DNA of 64,000 nucleotides from Sphaerosporella brunnea (GCA_008704415.1 VXIS01000062.1:1-64000); one strand, 5' to 3'. Counted from the first letter of the stretch, positions 1-10,863 are shown. The notes: generated by a model not told the origin, from the sequence alone. Made by a program: numbers and translations.

Positions 1-1
1 C

Positions 2-1132
2 GTCAGTGCGAAAGACATCACCGATATACAGGAGTCCATGATCCAATTTGTCAACCATTACCATGAGGTATACTACCGGTATCAAAACAAACGGCTTCCA
101 GCATGCCGAGCTGTGTTTCATGCCCTCTTGCATGTTGCCGAATGTGTTGAATGGCTTGGGCCTATGTGGTCCTATTCTCAATGGGTTGTGGAAAGAATGT
201 TTGGTCTTTGGACTCCGAAAGTAAAACAACGTGCTTCCGCATCGCGTAATTTATCGCTTGCCATGCTACGAAGTTCATTGGTCAGCAATCTCAAATATGG
301 GGCTGATTTAATGGCTTGTAGTTGTTTAACTATGCCTTGTCCTATTAACTCGGAGGATGAACAGACCACAGAAAATGATGAGATTTCTGTGCTTCTAGGT
401 GGACTGAGAGGTATGGACAACCAGGACGACAATAATGGCATACCACGTTATTGCTGGGACGAGAACCATCAAAGCACTCTTCACCATCACATTCGGCCTC
501 CCATGCCACTAAGCGTAGCACAGTTAATCAAACTCAATGCCTACTTGAATGGCCTTGATCTTATGCTGCCTTTAACGGTGAACTTTTCAGCAGAGATCCG
601 TGGCGGTGGTCGGACAAAGAACGCCAGAAAGGACGATTCTCTTACCAATGTTAAGGTTGACATCTGGCAAAAGTGTCTTTTGAGCGATCCAAGTGCTCCT
701 CAAAGTTTGTATCGATCCTATATTCGTTCTGCCGCATACGAAAAGGCTGGAGCTCGAGACTCCACATATGTCCGCTATGAACTCATTCAGGAAAAAGTTG
801 ATACCAACGGACGTCCGGTTTGCTGTACTGTTGGTAAATTTGGGCGTGTCCTGTTTTTCTGTGAATTTAATGGCTGGCAACCATCGACAAGAGCCCCATA
901 TCATCTTTTACTTGCTTGGGTTGAAGAAGTTCCAGTGGTTGGAGAAGTGATGGCTGCTGGTACTCTTTACCACATAAAAGAATCTCCGACAAGAGCTATC
1001 AACGATAGCTCTGACTTGCGATACTTCATTAATGTCGACAGCATATCGTGTTTGACGGGAATTGTTTCCGTCACTGTTCATGACGGTAAAAGTGCGCGGT
1101 ACATAATTGAGAAGGATTCCTGTTTTTTGTAA
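2..1132 (+). CDS. Partial CACTA/Plavaka-like transposase (C-terminal part)
   Basis: The frame is open from the left edge (first full codon at base 2), so the gene is cut by the window; the first ATG inside is at 38. The product resembles the C-terminal part of the Tnp2-type transposases of fungal CACTA/Plavaka elements. Residues about 30-75 after that ATG show the family pattern HALLHVAECVEWLGPMWSY followed by VVERMFGLWTPKVKQR, comparable to the DUF4218 region that follows the catalytic core. The rest is a long variable tail ending at the stop in 1130-1132. The catalytic DDE part must lie to the left. No internal stop interrupts the visible 377 codons, so the element may be fairly young. Recognition is by motif memory only; another KDZ-like family is possible. 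Confidence 0.6.
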   Translation, partial: VSAKDITDIQESMIQFVNHYHEVYYRYQNKRLPACRAVFHALLHVAECVEWLGPMWSYSQWVVERMFGLWTPKVKQRASASRNLSLAMLRSSLVSNLKYGADLMACSCLTMPCPINSEDEQTTENDEISVLLGGLRGMDNQDDNNGIPRYCWDENHQSTLHHHIRPPMPLSVAQLIKLNAYLNGLDLMLPLTVNFSAEIRGGGRTKNARKDDSLTNVKVDIWQKCLLSDPSAPQSLYRSYIRSAAYEKAGARDSTYVRYELIQEKVDTNGRPVCCTVGKFGRVLFFCEFNGWQPSTRAPYHLLLAWVEEVPVVGEVMAAGTLYHIKESPTRAINDSSDLRYFINVDSISCLTGIVSVTVHDGKSARYIIEKDSCFL

Positions 1133-2107
1133 GCTAGTGTCTACTTTGGGGGTGGTAACCCACATCTTGTAACTGGACATTTGTAGGGAAAATTGTCAAG
1201 ATAGGAGTCTTCAGGGTGGGATGGCGGGTGTGAGATTGTGATGCGAGGCTTTATGTGGCGTGATGCGGGTTAGGTAGTGTGCACGGGCACTGTGGTGACG
1301 TAGTAGGTAGATGAGGTAGTGGCGGCTGATTAAGTTGGCGGTGGTGTTTCTGTGTAGGTTGAGCTCTTTTGCTGTGGGGGGCCGATGCTGAACCGTGGGA
1401 TTGTTCGTACCGTGGGGGTACGCGTAGTGGGGGGGAGGATGGGTTGGGGGGTGGTGAGGGGCATAGTTGGACAGACTGAAGGGTGTAAGAGGTTGACGTG
1501 GAAGGTTTTTGGGGGTCGTTGGTATTGACGAGGGTGAGTGTAAGTCCGGTTGGAAGCAGACAAGGTTGTCGGCGGAGGTTTTGGGGGTGGTGCGCACGAT
1601 CAAGCAGTTTGGGGGTTAAGAGGAGGCCCTGGGGCTAGCGGTGTGAAGGAGGGCTATTGGGCAAAGGTTCAGAGGAACAAAAGCGTTAGAAGGTGAGGTT
1701 GTCTACCGACTGTTTTATGATCCGTGGGTAACAACTGTTCCAGCTGCGGTACGATGCCAGAGCTGCCCCAGGTGCGCTCTGGATTAGGCTTGGATGCACT
1801 TGTTGACAGTTTTGAGCGCACGGACAAAGTCCTTGGTGAGAGCGAAAAATAACAGACAAGAAGCCTCTGCTGACTGCTGCCGTCCGTACTTCATTGCTCG
1901 TCACAGTACTTTTTTGGTGTTTTCTTGGTACCTGTTGTCGCTGTTAGCTTGCTTTACCAGAATTTTCCCTTTTAAACATCTCGTTGGGCATCCCATTGGG
2001 TTTTCCTCGCTTCTCCCTTAGTAGATTTTAACCTGGAAAAACATGTTTTTTTCCTAATGAACCCAACCAATTTAACAGCAATATAACATGAATTCCCCCT
2101 TATCTCC
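1133..2107. other. Intergenic, strongly G/T-rich strand bias in 1200-1620
   Basis: No gene is recognised. From about 1200 to 1620 the plus strand is very rich in G and T, and the minus strand stays open for 130 codons of Pro/His/Thr-rich sequence (1211-1603). That composition explains the open frame, so I do not call a gene. The rest may be the 3' flanks of the transposase and of the dioxygenase on the other strand. Confidence 0.4.
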
Positions 2108-3868
2108 TTATCCGAATGCCCTCACGTCCTCATGAAATGCAAAGACCCAACTGAAACGACTTTTACCTCTCCATTTTGTTGTGAAGTGCTCCATCTTGTC
2201 CCCCCTAATACCTATCACCGCACCAGGTTGAAAGTGCAATTTTCTCTCCAGCAATGTCAAACAAAACAAGCCATCTTCATAGCTTCCAAAGGGTGTTAAC
2301 CACGTCCACCCACCCTGCCAATCTTTGTGGTCTTGATGGGGTTCAGTCAACAGATTGACGAGCAATGCCTGAAAGTGGAATATTTCTTCAGGTCTGGCGG
2401 AAATGACTTCTCGGTTCCCTTCCTGACGAATCCCTGCAAACTTCTGTCGGTACTGATCTCTCAGAAGTTGTCAATCCCTGCAAAGCAGACATCAATTGTC
2501 TGTGAAATATTGGACGCCCAAAGCTGTAGATCTCGAATCATGGTACTTGCATATTGACCATGCTGAGTCATGTCCTTCGTCAGAACACAGGGACTATGCT
2601 GATGGCCTACTTCTTTCCACAATCCAAAGTAATAAATTCCGGACCGGCCTGACGGACCAGATGCCCATTCAAAAGCTTGATTCTCCTCTTCCATCCTCCA
2701 CTTATCAAAGAGACCATGGCGACGAGTGTCTTTAGGCTTTTTCGGCGGTACAAACTGTATCAGCTTGTTGATATTTTGGGTGCTGGTCTCGACAATCTCT
2801 CCTCCCATGGTTGATCCCCATGTCCGTTTATAAGCATCATGGTACAGGACTATCAGTGGCTTCCCCTCCTTGTCCAACGCAATGTACGACTTGTCCGGGG
2901 GGATTTCGGTGTAGCTTTCGGCATTGGCAAGCGCTTCCTCCATATCTGTTCCTTTGGCAGTAGACAGCAATTTTGACAGGTCAATATCAAAGAAGTATTC
3001 AATGATCTTTTCCGCACCATCAAACCGCCAGGTCTTCTTTCCCTCCAGTCTGGCCTTTTCCATTAAAGCAGTTTGCTGCTTGCTCAGCTGAAAAAACTCT
3101 TCATAGACGGTGTCTTTATAGCGGGGTCGCGCTCGTCCCTTTCGAGTGTTGTGCGGAATGTAGTCTTGAATGTTGAACCTCTCAGAGCTCAAATAGTTTG
3201 CAGCATTGCTTGGCTCAAAGTGCTGCCGAATGGTGGATGCAGCTTGGGAGCGTGGTTTTTCTGTGAGTTCTTACTGCGATTTTAGTCTTTATTGCGGCCA
3301 ACATATATGATCTAGGATTACCTTGCAGGGATGCACCTATTAATTGGAACTCTGTCTCATCTTTTTCTGTTCCAGGGAAGTCTCGTTGTCTTTGTGCCAT
3401 AGGCTTGCGGTTCCGTGATTTTTTCGGGGGCCGTCCTGCACCTGTGTAGTCCTTGGATGATGCGGATTGACTAGCTTTTATTCGCGCTAATTCTTCTACT
3501 TCCTTCTTTCTTTTTTTTTCCAATGTTTGCCGTGTATAATTTTTCCATTTTCCACTAACGGGATCGACATGGTCGGGATATCGGTATGGCTCCCGAACAT
3601 AGTCCGGCTTAGAACGTGTTCCATCGTTTGGATATACAGCAGCTGATATTGGAAATTGATAGCTCCTGTCAGTCGGGTGTTCTGCCATGATAGGATATTC
3701 CCAACACTCTTCTTTTTCATCTCTGACGTAAGGTTCTGCAGCCTTATCTTCGTTGTCGTCGGTTGGGGGCCACGGAGGCGATAACTCTCTGTTATTGCCA
3801 ATTCCCAAGATGTTGTCCTGGTCCGCTTCTGTATTGACACCAGCGAATGATGTTTCCTCTTGTTCCAT
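2108..3868 (-). CDS. TET/JBP-like 2-oxoglutarate/Fe(II) dioxygenase gene, frameshifted
   Basis: Exon 1 runs 3868-3275 and begins MEQEETSF; it holds a basic, low-complexity region. A 52-nt phase-0 intron (3274-3223, GTAAGA...CGGCAG) leads to exon 2, 3222 to about 2471. The dioxygenase core lies at 2400-2108. It shows EPHQDHKDW (HxD metal motif), a glycine/hydrophobic segment, MEHFTTKW (distal metal His) and GKSRFSWVF (2-oxoglutarate-binding Arg). This order is typical of the transposon-associated TET/JBP-like family of fungi, whose relatives oxidise 5-methylcytosine or thymine; activity here is inferred. The frame breaks near 2470: AGIDNF meets a stop, while the next frame continues without loss as QLLRDQYRQKF. 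That looks like loss of one base, so the copy may be inactive unless it is a sequencing error. Confidence 0.65.
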
Positions 3869-3937
3869 TTCAACGGTGATGGATTTGTAATTTTCTTACT
3901 TTGAATCAGCGCATATTTGGCAACAGAGCAGGCAGCA

Positions 3938-4230
3938 ATATCATCAAAATTTGGCAGCACCTCCCCATGCAATCAGCCCCGGCTACAGATAGAGCGGCCT
4001 TCTGGCAGCACTCCACTCTGCACCGTGCTTTGGTGTTAGAGTAGCAACTCGGGGGTATAGAAAGAATGGTAGGTTTCGAGGTTGAAGAAAGCATCGCGGG
4101 ATAGAGTCGCAGCAACAGGCCTGATGGCAGCATCACCAAAATTTGGCAGCACCTCCCCATGCAATCAGCCCCGGCTGCAGATTGAGTGGCCTTCTAGCAG
4201 CACTCCTCTCTGCACAGTGCTTTGGGATTT
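3938..4230. repeat. Two direct copies of a ~90-bp unit, 192 bp apart
   Basis: A segment around 3945-4035 (beginning AAAATTTGGCAGCACC) recurs at 4137-4227 with roughly ten differences. The offset is 192 bp. The copies lie just upstream of the dioxygenase gene, outside any recognised coding frame. Confidence 0.7.
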
Positions 4231-4330
4231 GAGTAATGAAGTGTGGTGGTATTGGAACATGTTTACAGGCAGAACAGCAAGCGTAGAGGTGGAAGAAAAA
4301 CCGCAAGTAGAGCAAAGGGTAGAGTGGCTG

Positions 4331-4375
4331 AGCACAAAGCTTGGAGGCAGAGCACAGAGCTTGGAGGCAGAGCAA
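4331..4375. repeat. 20-bp tandem repeat, two copies plus partial
   Basis: The unit AGCACAAAGCTTGGAGGCAG is followed directly by a copy with one difference (AGCACAGAGC...) and then the start of a third. Confidence 0.7.
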
Positions 4376-4554
4376 AAACAAGTTGGCGGCATTTCTCTGT
4401 ACCTTTTTGCTGCAGTCACAGAACAGAAACTAGTACGACAAAACCCCCGACAGGCAAGCCCGCACTGGAGGTTTTTAAGGGCACTGCTCGCACGCAAGCT
4501 CGTCACCCAGATCGTATTTCTTTCTTGTAGACTGCTGGCTGCGTAGTTGCACCA

Positions 4555-4637
4555 ACCGTTACGCGAGCGAGGATGTGGACGACCGTCGCGCGAGGATATT
4601 GATGACCGTTACGCGAGCGAGGATGTAGACGACCGGG
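4555..4637. repeat. 50-bp period direct repeat
   Basis: ACCGTTACGCGAGCGAGGAT begins at 4555 and again at 4605, each followed by a GTxGACGACCG segment; a degenerate version lies between. There is no sign of coding. Confidence 0.6.
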
Positions 4638-4705
4638 GAGTAGTTGGGTGGGAGGATACGCAGGCGCGCGGTTGGTAAGATGGAAATGTGGGGGGAAGAT
4701 GCTGC

Positions 4706-4749
4706 TGGTGGTGGTGGTGGTGGTGGTGGTGGTGGTGGTGGTGGTGGTA
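4706..4749. repeat. (GGT)n microsatellite
   Basis: About 14 uninterrupted GGT triplets. The open frames over it (polyVal, polyThr, polyPro) are products of the repeat. From here to the next gene (about 4750-5200) I see no gene. Confidence 0.9.
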
Positions 4750-5202
4750 GACTGGCTGCGGGCGGTGGTTGCGAATGATGTTCCAGACGGCACCCGTTTC
4801 CGTTCGTCACGTCTTTTCTATGCCTCACCCGGACGTCACCCGTCGGGTACGGCATTCCAAATCCGTACCGCTTTTTACACCCGTACTATGCGGGTTTTAA
4901 TCCGTGAGTTACGGGTTCCTTGTATGCTCGGGAAACGGCATCGATCCCTACAAACAATTACAAACTGGACGGTTAATCCTTTGGCTTAAGAGGCCACCTT
5001 TTTCTATGGGGTTTGCATAACGAAGCCTTTTCGATTGCCATTCGGGTTGGCGAATCCTCTCCAATACCATTAGTAAGTTAAGGCTGAAACGACGGCTGCG
5101 GGAATGCCTGCGGGAATGCCTGCAAAGATCGCGGCTGGTGACGCAATCAGACAACCATCATCATGCGAAGCAGCTTCTTCCCCACCACCACCGCAGCATA
5201 CA

Positions 5203-5777
5203 ATGGTCACCCGCCGCACCGATCTCTCGCCCCACAGCGGCCCCGTCTCCGCTCGCACGATTGAGGAAATGAAAGATCCCTCATTCGTACTCGCCAACGA
5301 AGTCAAAGAATGGTCATCCTCGCACGGCTTCCACGCGCGCTGGACATGCAACTAAAGCGTAGCAGGCACTTCCACATCTACTTCAATACGAGCTCTCCGT
5401 CGCAGCGCGCAGCAGCGCTGAACCTACGCGATGCAGTACTCGCTCTCCGGAAAGCCGGCGTCTTCGCTGCCGTGCCTTTGAAACGCGTCAACACCGCGCC
5501 CATCGGTCCGCACCCTGCCGGCAGCTACGAGATCTGGGTTCCCCGCGAAAGCTTTGCGGCTGTGTTTAGCTTTCTGGCCCTGAACCACGGGACGCTGAGT
5601 GTGCTCGTGCACCCTCTCACCCGAGAGGAAGTGGCGGACCACAGCACGCGGAAGGCGTGGATCGGTGAACCGTGGCCGGTGCTTCTGGACGTGCTTGATG
5701 AAGCCAAAGAGAAGGTACCGCTGCAGTATCCGAGCTTGGGTATGAATCTACTTGTCCACATGATGGACCAGGACTGA
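5203..5777 (+). CDS. DOPA 4,5-dioxygenase-family protein
   Basis: Two exons, 5203-5312 and 5366-5777, give 173 residues. The 53-nt intron (GTCATC...GTAGCAG, with a CAACTAAAG branch) joins EVKEW to HFHIYF, restoring the family signature that neither unspliced frame shows. Further motifs are IGPHPAGSYEIWVP, LSVLVHPLTREE and ADHSTRKAWIGE; their conserved His residues are the presumed metal ligands of the DOPA_dioxygen family. Relatives cleave catechols extradiolically, as in betalain or muscaflavin formation, but most fungal members have unknown substrates. No signal peptide is seen. The ATG at 5203 was chosen; an in-frame ATG at 5104 would add 33 low-complexity residues. The donor GTCATC is weak, but the join is supported by phase and by homology. 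Confidence 0.8.
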
Positions 5778-8700
5778 CTGCGTAGGCTTGGGGTATTCGA
5801 GTACTGCTCCGGAGATGAGCAAAGAGGAACGCGAGCGTTGGGGTGCGGAGTTAGAGGAAAAGGTGAAGGGGGAAGAGGATGCTGCCTAATACTCAATATC
5901 CTAGAGACTTTCGTAAAAAGATTTAGTAGTGTACCTCGCCTCAGGCCAACTCCGGGTGCCGACAGGCAAATGCAGATTGTTTCTTTGTATGCTCTATGTT
6001 GATATCGCGCGTGGCAACTCACAAGTTACCCGACAGGGCAAGATCAGAGCCGTCGTGCCGTGGATAGAGATCCCTATTCATCTAGGCGAAGGTTTCTGCA
6101 TGCATTGCAACTCTTCATGTCAGCCGTACGCACTGTCTATGTTTCCCGTACAAAGGCATCTAGTCCATACCAGTGCACGTCGCCCAGTTCTCTCGTACCC
6201 CCTGCGGCCTCGCGGAACCCGTTCTCTTATAATATATGCCACATAACGCGTTGCGCCGTTCGAACGGCTGGTGGTTTTTTGCGGTGTGTTTCCTGGCTGG
6301 ACAACACGGTCCGGATAGTGGCAATATTGCCAACACAACCGCACTTGGGCGGTAGGTGAGAACACTGGTGACGATAAAACGGCGGCAGAGGGCGTGCCCG
6401 CGGAGTATGATGACCGTGAGGTATTTCCATTCTATTCCTGCAAGCCGTCCCCTATCATATTCCTACTCTGACAATCATAGCCAGCAAAACCGAATTTCTC
6501 AATCCCCAGACCCTCGTCCGCGCCAGGAGGCACATCTGCCTGGTCCAGTATAGCGCCGCTACTCATCATTCAGAAACAGTCGATGCCACGATCCGTCATG
6601 CACTCAGTATAATTCCCTTTATCAACTCCGAACTTTGATTTGTTCCCCTTTGCTGAGCACCTTGGTGAGATGGACCGTGCTTTTCCAGTTTCGAGCACTG
6701 TTGGCTTCGGGGTGTGTGGTGGATCGAGTCTGCGCTTTTGCGGGGTGGGCGTTTTTGCTCCGCAATTGCGCCCTCAATTTCGATGGGTAGGACATAGCCG
6801 CGGCGCACTGAAACAGTGGTGGAGTATTGAGACAAGTCAGGCGCTCGCGAATACCCTCTAATTCTGAAGGGCTAGCAGCTGATTAATAGGTAACACGTAG
6901 CCAAGAGGAGCGCTCGAGCAGGAACAGGAGGCGGCCGTTGTAACTCCCAGTCCTCGCCGCTGCCTTCCGTAAGATCTTAGTATATTCCAACCAAGGCTCA
7001 TCACACAAGCGGCAGTTCTTTGGCCTGGCGTTAATTCAATGTCATCGAGTGTAGGAGTTACTATCTTCGGTAAGGCTTTTGGCACTAGCCCTAACCCTAG
7101 CTACAAACTCTGTTTAGGGTTAGGGTTACAAGTGTTTGAGGACAGAGCCATCATCACAATTCTCACCTTACATTACCCTAAGCATCCTGATCCTGTAGAA
7201 TCGTTGGAAAATTGCATCCTCAAAACCAATCTAGAAGCCTACGTTGCCCGCTGACCCGATCCCGCGGCGCTAGAACAGCAACAGACTGTATGTGAAGGAA
7301 GACCTTCTGTTGGATCTTGGGGTGGCTCCCCAGCGAACTCAAGGCGCCCTGAAGTCTTGCTGTGCCGTCGATGTAGTTTTTGACTTTGATAGGTAATCAA
7401 CGTTATGGAGCCACTGCATAAGAAAATTCTTTGTTTCAGCGCAGCGTCAGTCCAAGTGAATGGTAGGTATATATAGGCCACAATGTAGGACCAGAAGTCC
7501 ATAAAGACAATGCTGCGAACTGCCAAAAACCTATCGGAAATGGCGCGCTTGTGAATATCGAGCACCGCCCACCTTCGGGATCAGGCAAAATTGCGCTTGG
7601 TTATCTGTTGGTACTCTAAGACGAGAAATCACAACAGCCACCCAGACACGGAAGAACATCGTTCTTCTCTCTCTCCTGATACACGTAATTACAAACCCTC
7701 AAACCCTCTACATTGAGCACGGAAACAGTACGTACTTTGTAGTTAAAATTGCCCAGAATATCTTTCAACTTTTCACCGAGCCTGTCATCAGTGAGCGCTG
7801 CTATGCGTTAGCCCATTCCGAACATGCCAACGTCTATGTGGTAGACAAATATCAACCAAAAGACTCCTATTTAAGCCATGCCTTGGCAAGGAGTGTGATT
7901 GCTGCAGCAGCCCCCGCCCGCCCGCATGCGGCCACGAGAGCAAAGATTTGACGCGTGTCGATGCGTTGCCTCTTCAGCCGCAAAGAATATCCCGCCCTCA
8001 GGAAATGCCTTTCGAGAATGCCAAGATCCGAGACATGCTTCCTTCTTTTCCAGCCAGTCCGCTCGACCCTACACTGAACGGCGGGGGCTTAAGACGCTCA
8101 GCACTACAAGCACAAACACCCGCACCTGAATTCCATCCACCTTGAAAACATGGCGAATGCTCACTAGATACTATGTCTGGACTGGGTCAGCGAGGCCACC
8201 ACATCCTTTCCCTTGCTTTCGTTGGGTATTCCTCAGAAGAAACGGCAAATGCTAGTATCATCGAAGCTCGTGGTCCCCTCGGTACCACGCCGAGTGAGAA
8301 TCCAAAGGCTCCTTCGATTCCAGAGCAAGTAGCTGGGGACAGGGGATATGGTGCCCGGGTACGGTTCGACAAAAATGTTGATAGGAGGTATTTCGAGATT
8401 TGATGAACAGAGACCGAGGGGTGAGGAGCGAGACTGTGAATTAAGTGTGGGTCCAGAGTTTCCGGGAACGGGACAGACCGTTTTAGACCTATACCAGCCG
8501 GGTCTTGGGGCGAAAATAGCTGGTTGTTTTTTCATCACCGCAGCGTCTTGTTTGCCATAAGGCTCCGAAAATCGAAGATCTGGCTAAAAACTCCCCCTCG
8601 CATAAGCCTGAGAAATGAACAAAAAAACCAACACGCTGCTCTGTCCCAACACAACACAACTTCTATCCGAAATTCTTTTTTTTTTCCCTATTATTCTGGT

Positions 8701-8914
8701 CGCAAAGCAGTTTCCCTGCTGGTCAAATCCAACCCCCCACGAACGAAAGACAAAAAAGAATCATACTCTCACATCCCATCGTATGCGCCCTAGCAAAAGT
8801 CCCCAAGCAGTAGTACCCTCAACACCGCAAACGACAACAAGAAACGGCAGATATCCACTCAAAGTACAAAGAAAAAGAAGAAGAAGAAGAAGTAGAAGAA
8901 GAACGGTGCGAGCT
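5778..8914. other. 3.1-kb region without a recognisable gene
   Basis: Open frames here are all shorter than about 110 codons and none matches a family I know (for example 7239-7565 minus, and 8173-8403 plus). An inverted telomere-like motif lies at 7089-7127. The rest appears to be ordinary intergenic DNA or very decayed sequence. Confidence 0.4.
7089..7127. repeat. Inverted interstitial telomere-like motif
   Basis: CCCTAACCCTA (7089-7099) is followed after 15 bp by TAGGGTTAGGGTT (7115-7127). The two arms are two telomeric repeats each, in the CCCTAA-to-TTAGGG order, and can form an 11-bp hairpin. This order is opposite to that of an end-to-end telomere fusion. Confidence 0.8.
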
Positions 8915-10133
8915 TCAATCATCGCACCCCCAATTATCCTTGAACTCCTTCTGGGGCTTGTCAGCCGCGGATCCGGACGCCTGTGGCTGACCAGTGGCAG
9001 ACTTAGGACCATTAGTGTTCCACGAGGTATCAGGCTTGTTCTTATTCTCATCCCTCTTAGCGGAGGAAGAAGAACTAGTAGGACCATTATTGTTCCACGA
9101 GGTATCAGCCCTTTTCCTCTCGTCCTTTTTGGGGGAAGAGGAGGAGCCGGAGTTATCCGGCTTCTTCGCCGCATCCTCTTTGGGGGAGGGAGGCGGGGAA
9201 ATGTTCCAGCTGCCGCCGCTGTTGGTGTTTCCGGAAGAAGACTTCTTGGAAGACGACACGTTTGAGGAGGATGATGTGTTTGACTTCCTTTCTTCCTGTG
9301 CGGATTTTTTGGGTGAGGAGGCTGGGGGTGCAGTGGTAACCACTTTCTCGATCCTGCACTCGGGAGCGGGAGGGGGTGCGGTGAGGTAGTGGCCGCCGTC
9401 TGGGTGGTGTTAGTTTTTTATTGATAGGAATATGAGGGGAGGACTTGCGCCGGTACTGGTGATGATGATGATGGTGCGGAGAGTTTCCGATGTAGCCGGC
9501 CGGCGCCCCAGCAGCAGCATATGGGTGCGGATGAGTGGTAAGCTGGTATCCATTGGCAGCAGGGTAGTGATACGGCTCAGCGGCGATGGCGAAAGGCTGC
9601 GGCGAGGCCTGGATGTAGCCGTGGCCATGGGGAATAGCACTGATAGCCCTTATATATCTCATCAGTCAAACCCTCCTCTCTCCCAGAAAAAACAAACATC
9701 CCCCCCCCCCCCCAAAAAAAAAAAAAAAAAAAAAAAAAACCTACTGTCGAAAAGCGCCCTGCACAACACCATGCAACTCCATCGGATCCATCGAACCAGA
9801 ACCGCCACCACCACCACCAGCGTAAACGTTGATCGTCACAGCTCCCGGGCGCAGCTCGGGGATGTTGATGACCGTAGCCCCAGGGTGTATGTTAAACACC
9901 ACCGACGGCGGTGGCGGCTGATTCTGATGCTGATGCGAAGCACGGCTACCAGAGCTAGAGCCCTGGTTGATGTGGATGTTTGTGCTCGCGTGGCTGCCAG
10001 TGATGTTTATGATATTCCTGGCGGCATTGGGGTTGGGGTCCATCAGCACCCTGCCATTTTCGATGACTACGTGCGGCGGGGGCTCAAGGTGTAGGAGGTG
10101 TGGGTGTGGGTGATGGCGAGACGCGGAGGGCAT
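8915..10133 (-). CDS. Low-complexity Pro/His/Ser-rich protein, function unknown
   Basis: The proposed model has three exons: 10133-9745, 9639-9457 and 9353-8915, 336 residues. It starts MPSASRHHPHP. Intron 1 (GTAGGT...ATCAG, ~105 nt) holds a T26-G14 homopolymer. Intron 2 is less certain: GTACCG to GTGCAG is used because phase requires it, but a better-looking CTAAC...CCCAG acceptor lies inside. The N-terminal part holds HVVIENGRVLMDPNP and a hydrophobic segment (NIHPGATVINIPE, GAVTINVYAGGGGGG). The middle is His/Tyr/Pro-rich, with HHHHHH. The C-terminal 140 residues are Ser/Lys/Asn-rich with an imperfect repeat built on DTSWNxNGPxS (twice) and GSWNISPPPSPK. I do not recognise the family, and there is no signal peptide or membrane segment. 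A 5' UTR intron ending CCGCAG just before the start is possible. Confidence 0.5.
9700..9739. repeat. Homopolymer C14-A26 inside an intron
   Basis: Fourteen C (9700-9713) run directly into twenty-six A (9714-9739). It lies in intron 1 of the low-complexity gene and reads as a long T then G run just after the donor on the sense strand. Confidence 0.9.
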
Positions 10134-10863
10134 CTTGATGAGCTGCGGAGTGATTGATGGATAGAGATGTGTGTGCACGAGAGTGGTGGAGACAGCGAGG
10201 TGAGGTGGTATGAGTGACGGATGGATGCATACATGCTCGGAGGGCAGGAGACCCGCACCATGTTTGCTTCACTGGTTTGCACTCACTCACGGACAGCGAC
10301 AGATTGGTCGAATCAACTAGTTTTGTCCGGACCTAGGTAGGTGTGGGAGTCGCCCAGGCCCGGATTCAAAGATAACCTATTGAATTCTTATGTCTTTGAA
10401 GGCACGCAGATGGTATCTGAGGATGATCGGAGCGACTGCCGTGTATACGTAGGGAAAAGGTTCTTGGCCTCGATAATCACATCACAGAGCTCAGTTGGAA
10501 AGACTGCCATTGCGGACAAAGGAAGCAGAAACTACTGGGTTTAATGTTTGTCACCAGCGAGCATCAACAAAAGAGTTATTAGGCACAGGTTTTTGGCAAG
10601 CGACAGTGACTTGATGTTGGAGGAACCCGGTGATTATGGGGTTTTCAGGAGAGAGAATTTAATTGTTGGGTTAATTCGACGCTATTATATATGTACTGAT
10701 CACGCTGTATTCTGCTGGCTACAGAAGACACAAGATGAACAGTGAGTTATCATTTTTAACAACGCTAACAAAAAAAACACCTGAAGCGGTAACGCAGATG
10801 TTCCCCGGATATTTTCATCTTTCCATTCAAATGCCCATTGAAATTCCCACGAGAGCAGACCGT
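10134..10863. other. Intergenic
   Basis: This is the upstream region of the low-complexity gene and the 3' flank of the F-box gene. Nothing beyond short chance open frames was seen. Confidence 0.4.

Noticed and set aside
2461..2560. Intron instead of frameshift in the dioxygenase (GTCTGC to TTTGCAG, 57 nt)
   Set aside because: Phase does not match and it would remove residues that continue the conserved helix; kept as a less likely alternative.
4503..4989. Open frames of polyThr, polyPro and polyVal
   Set aside because: Created by the (GGT)n microsatellite.
8615..9265. 216-codon plus-strand Arg-rich open frame
   Set aside because: Opposite strand of the Ser/Lys-rich exon; composition is explained by that exon.
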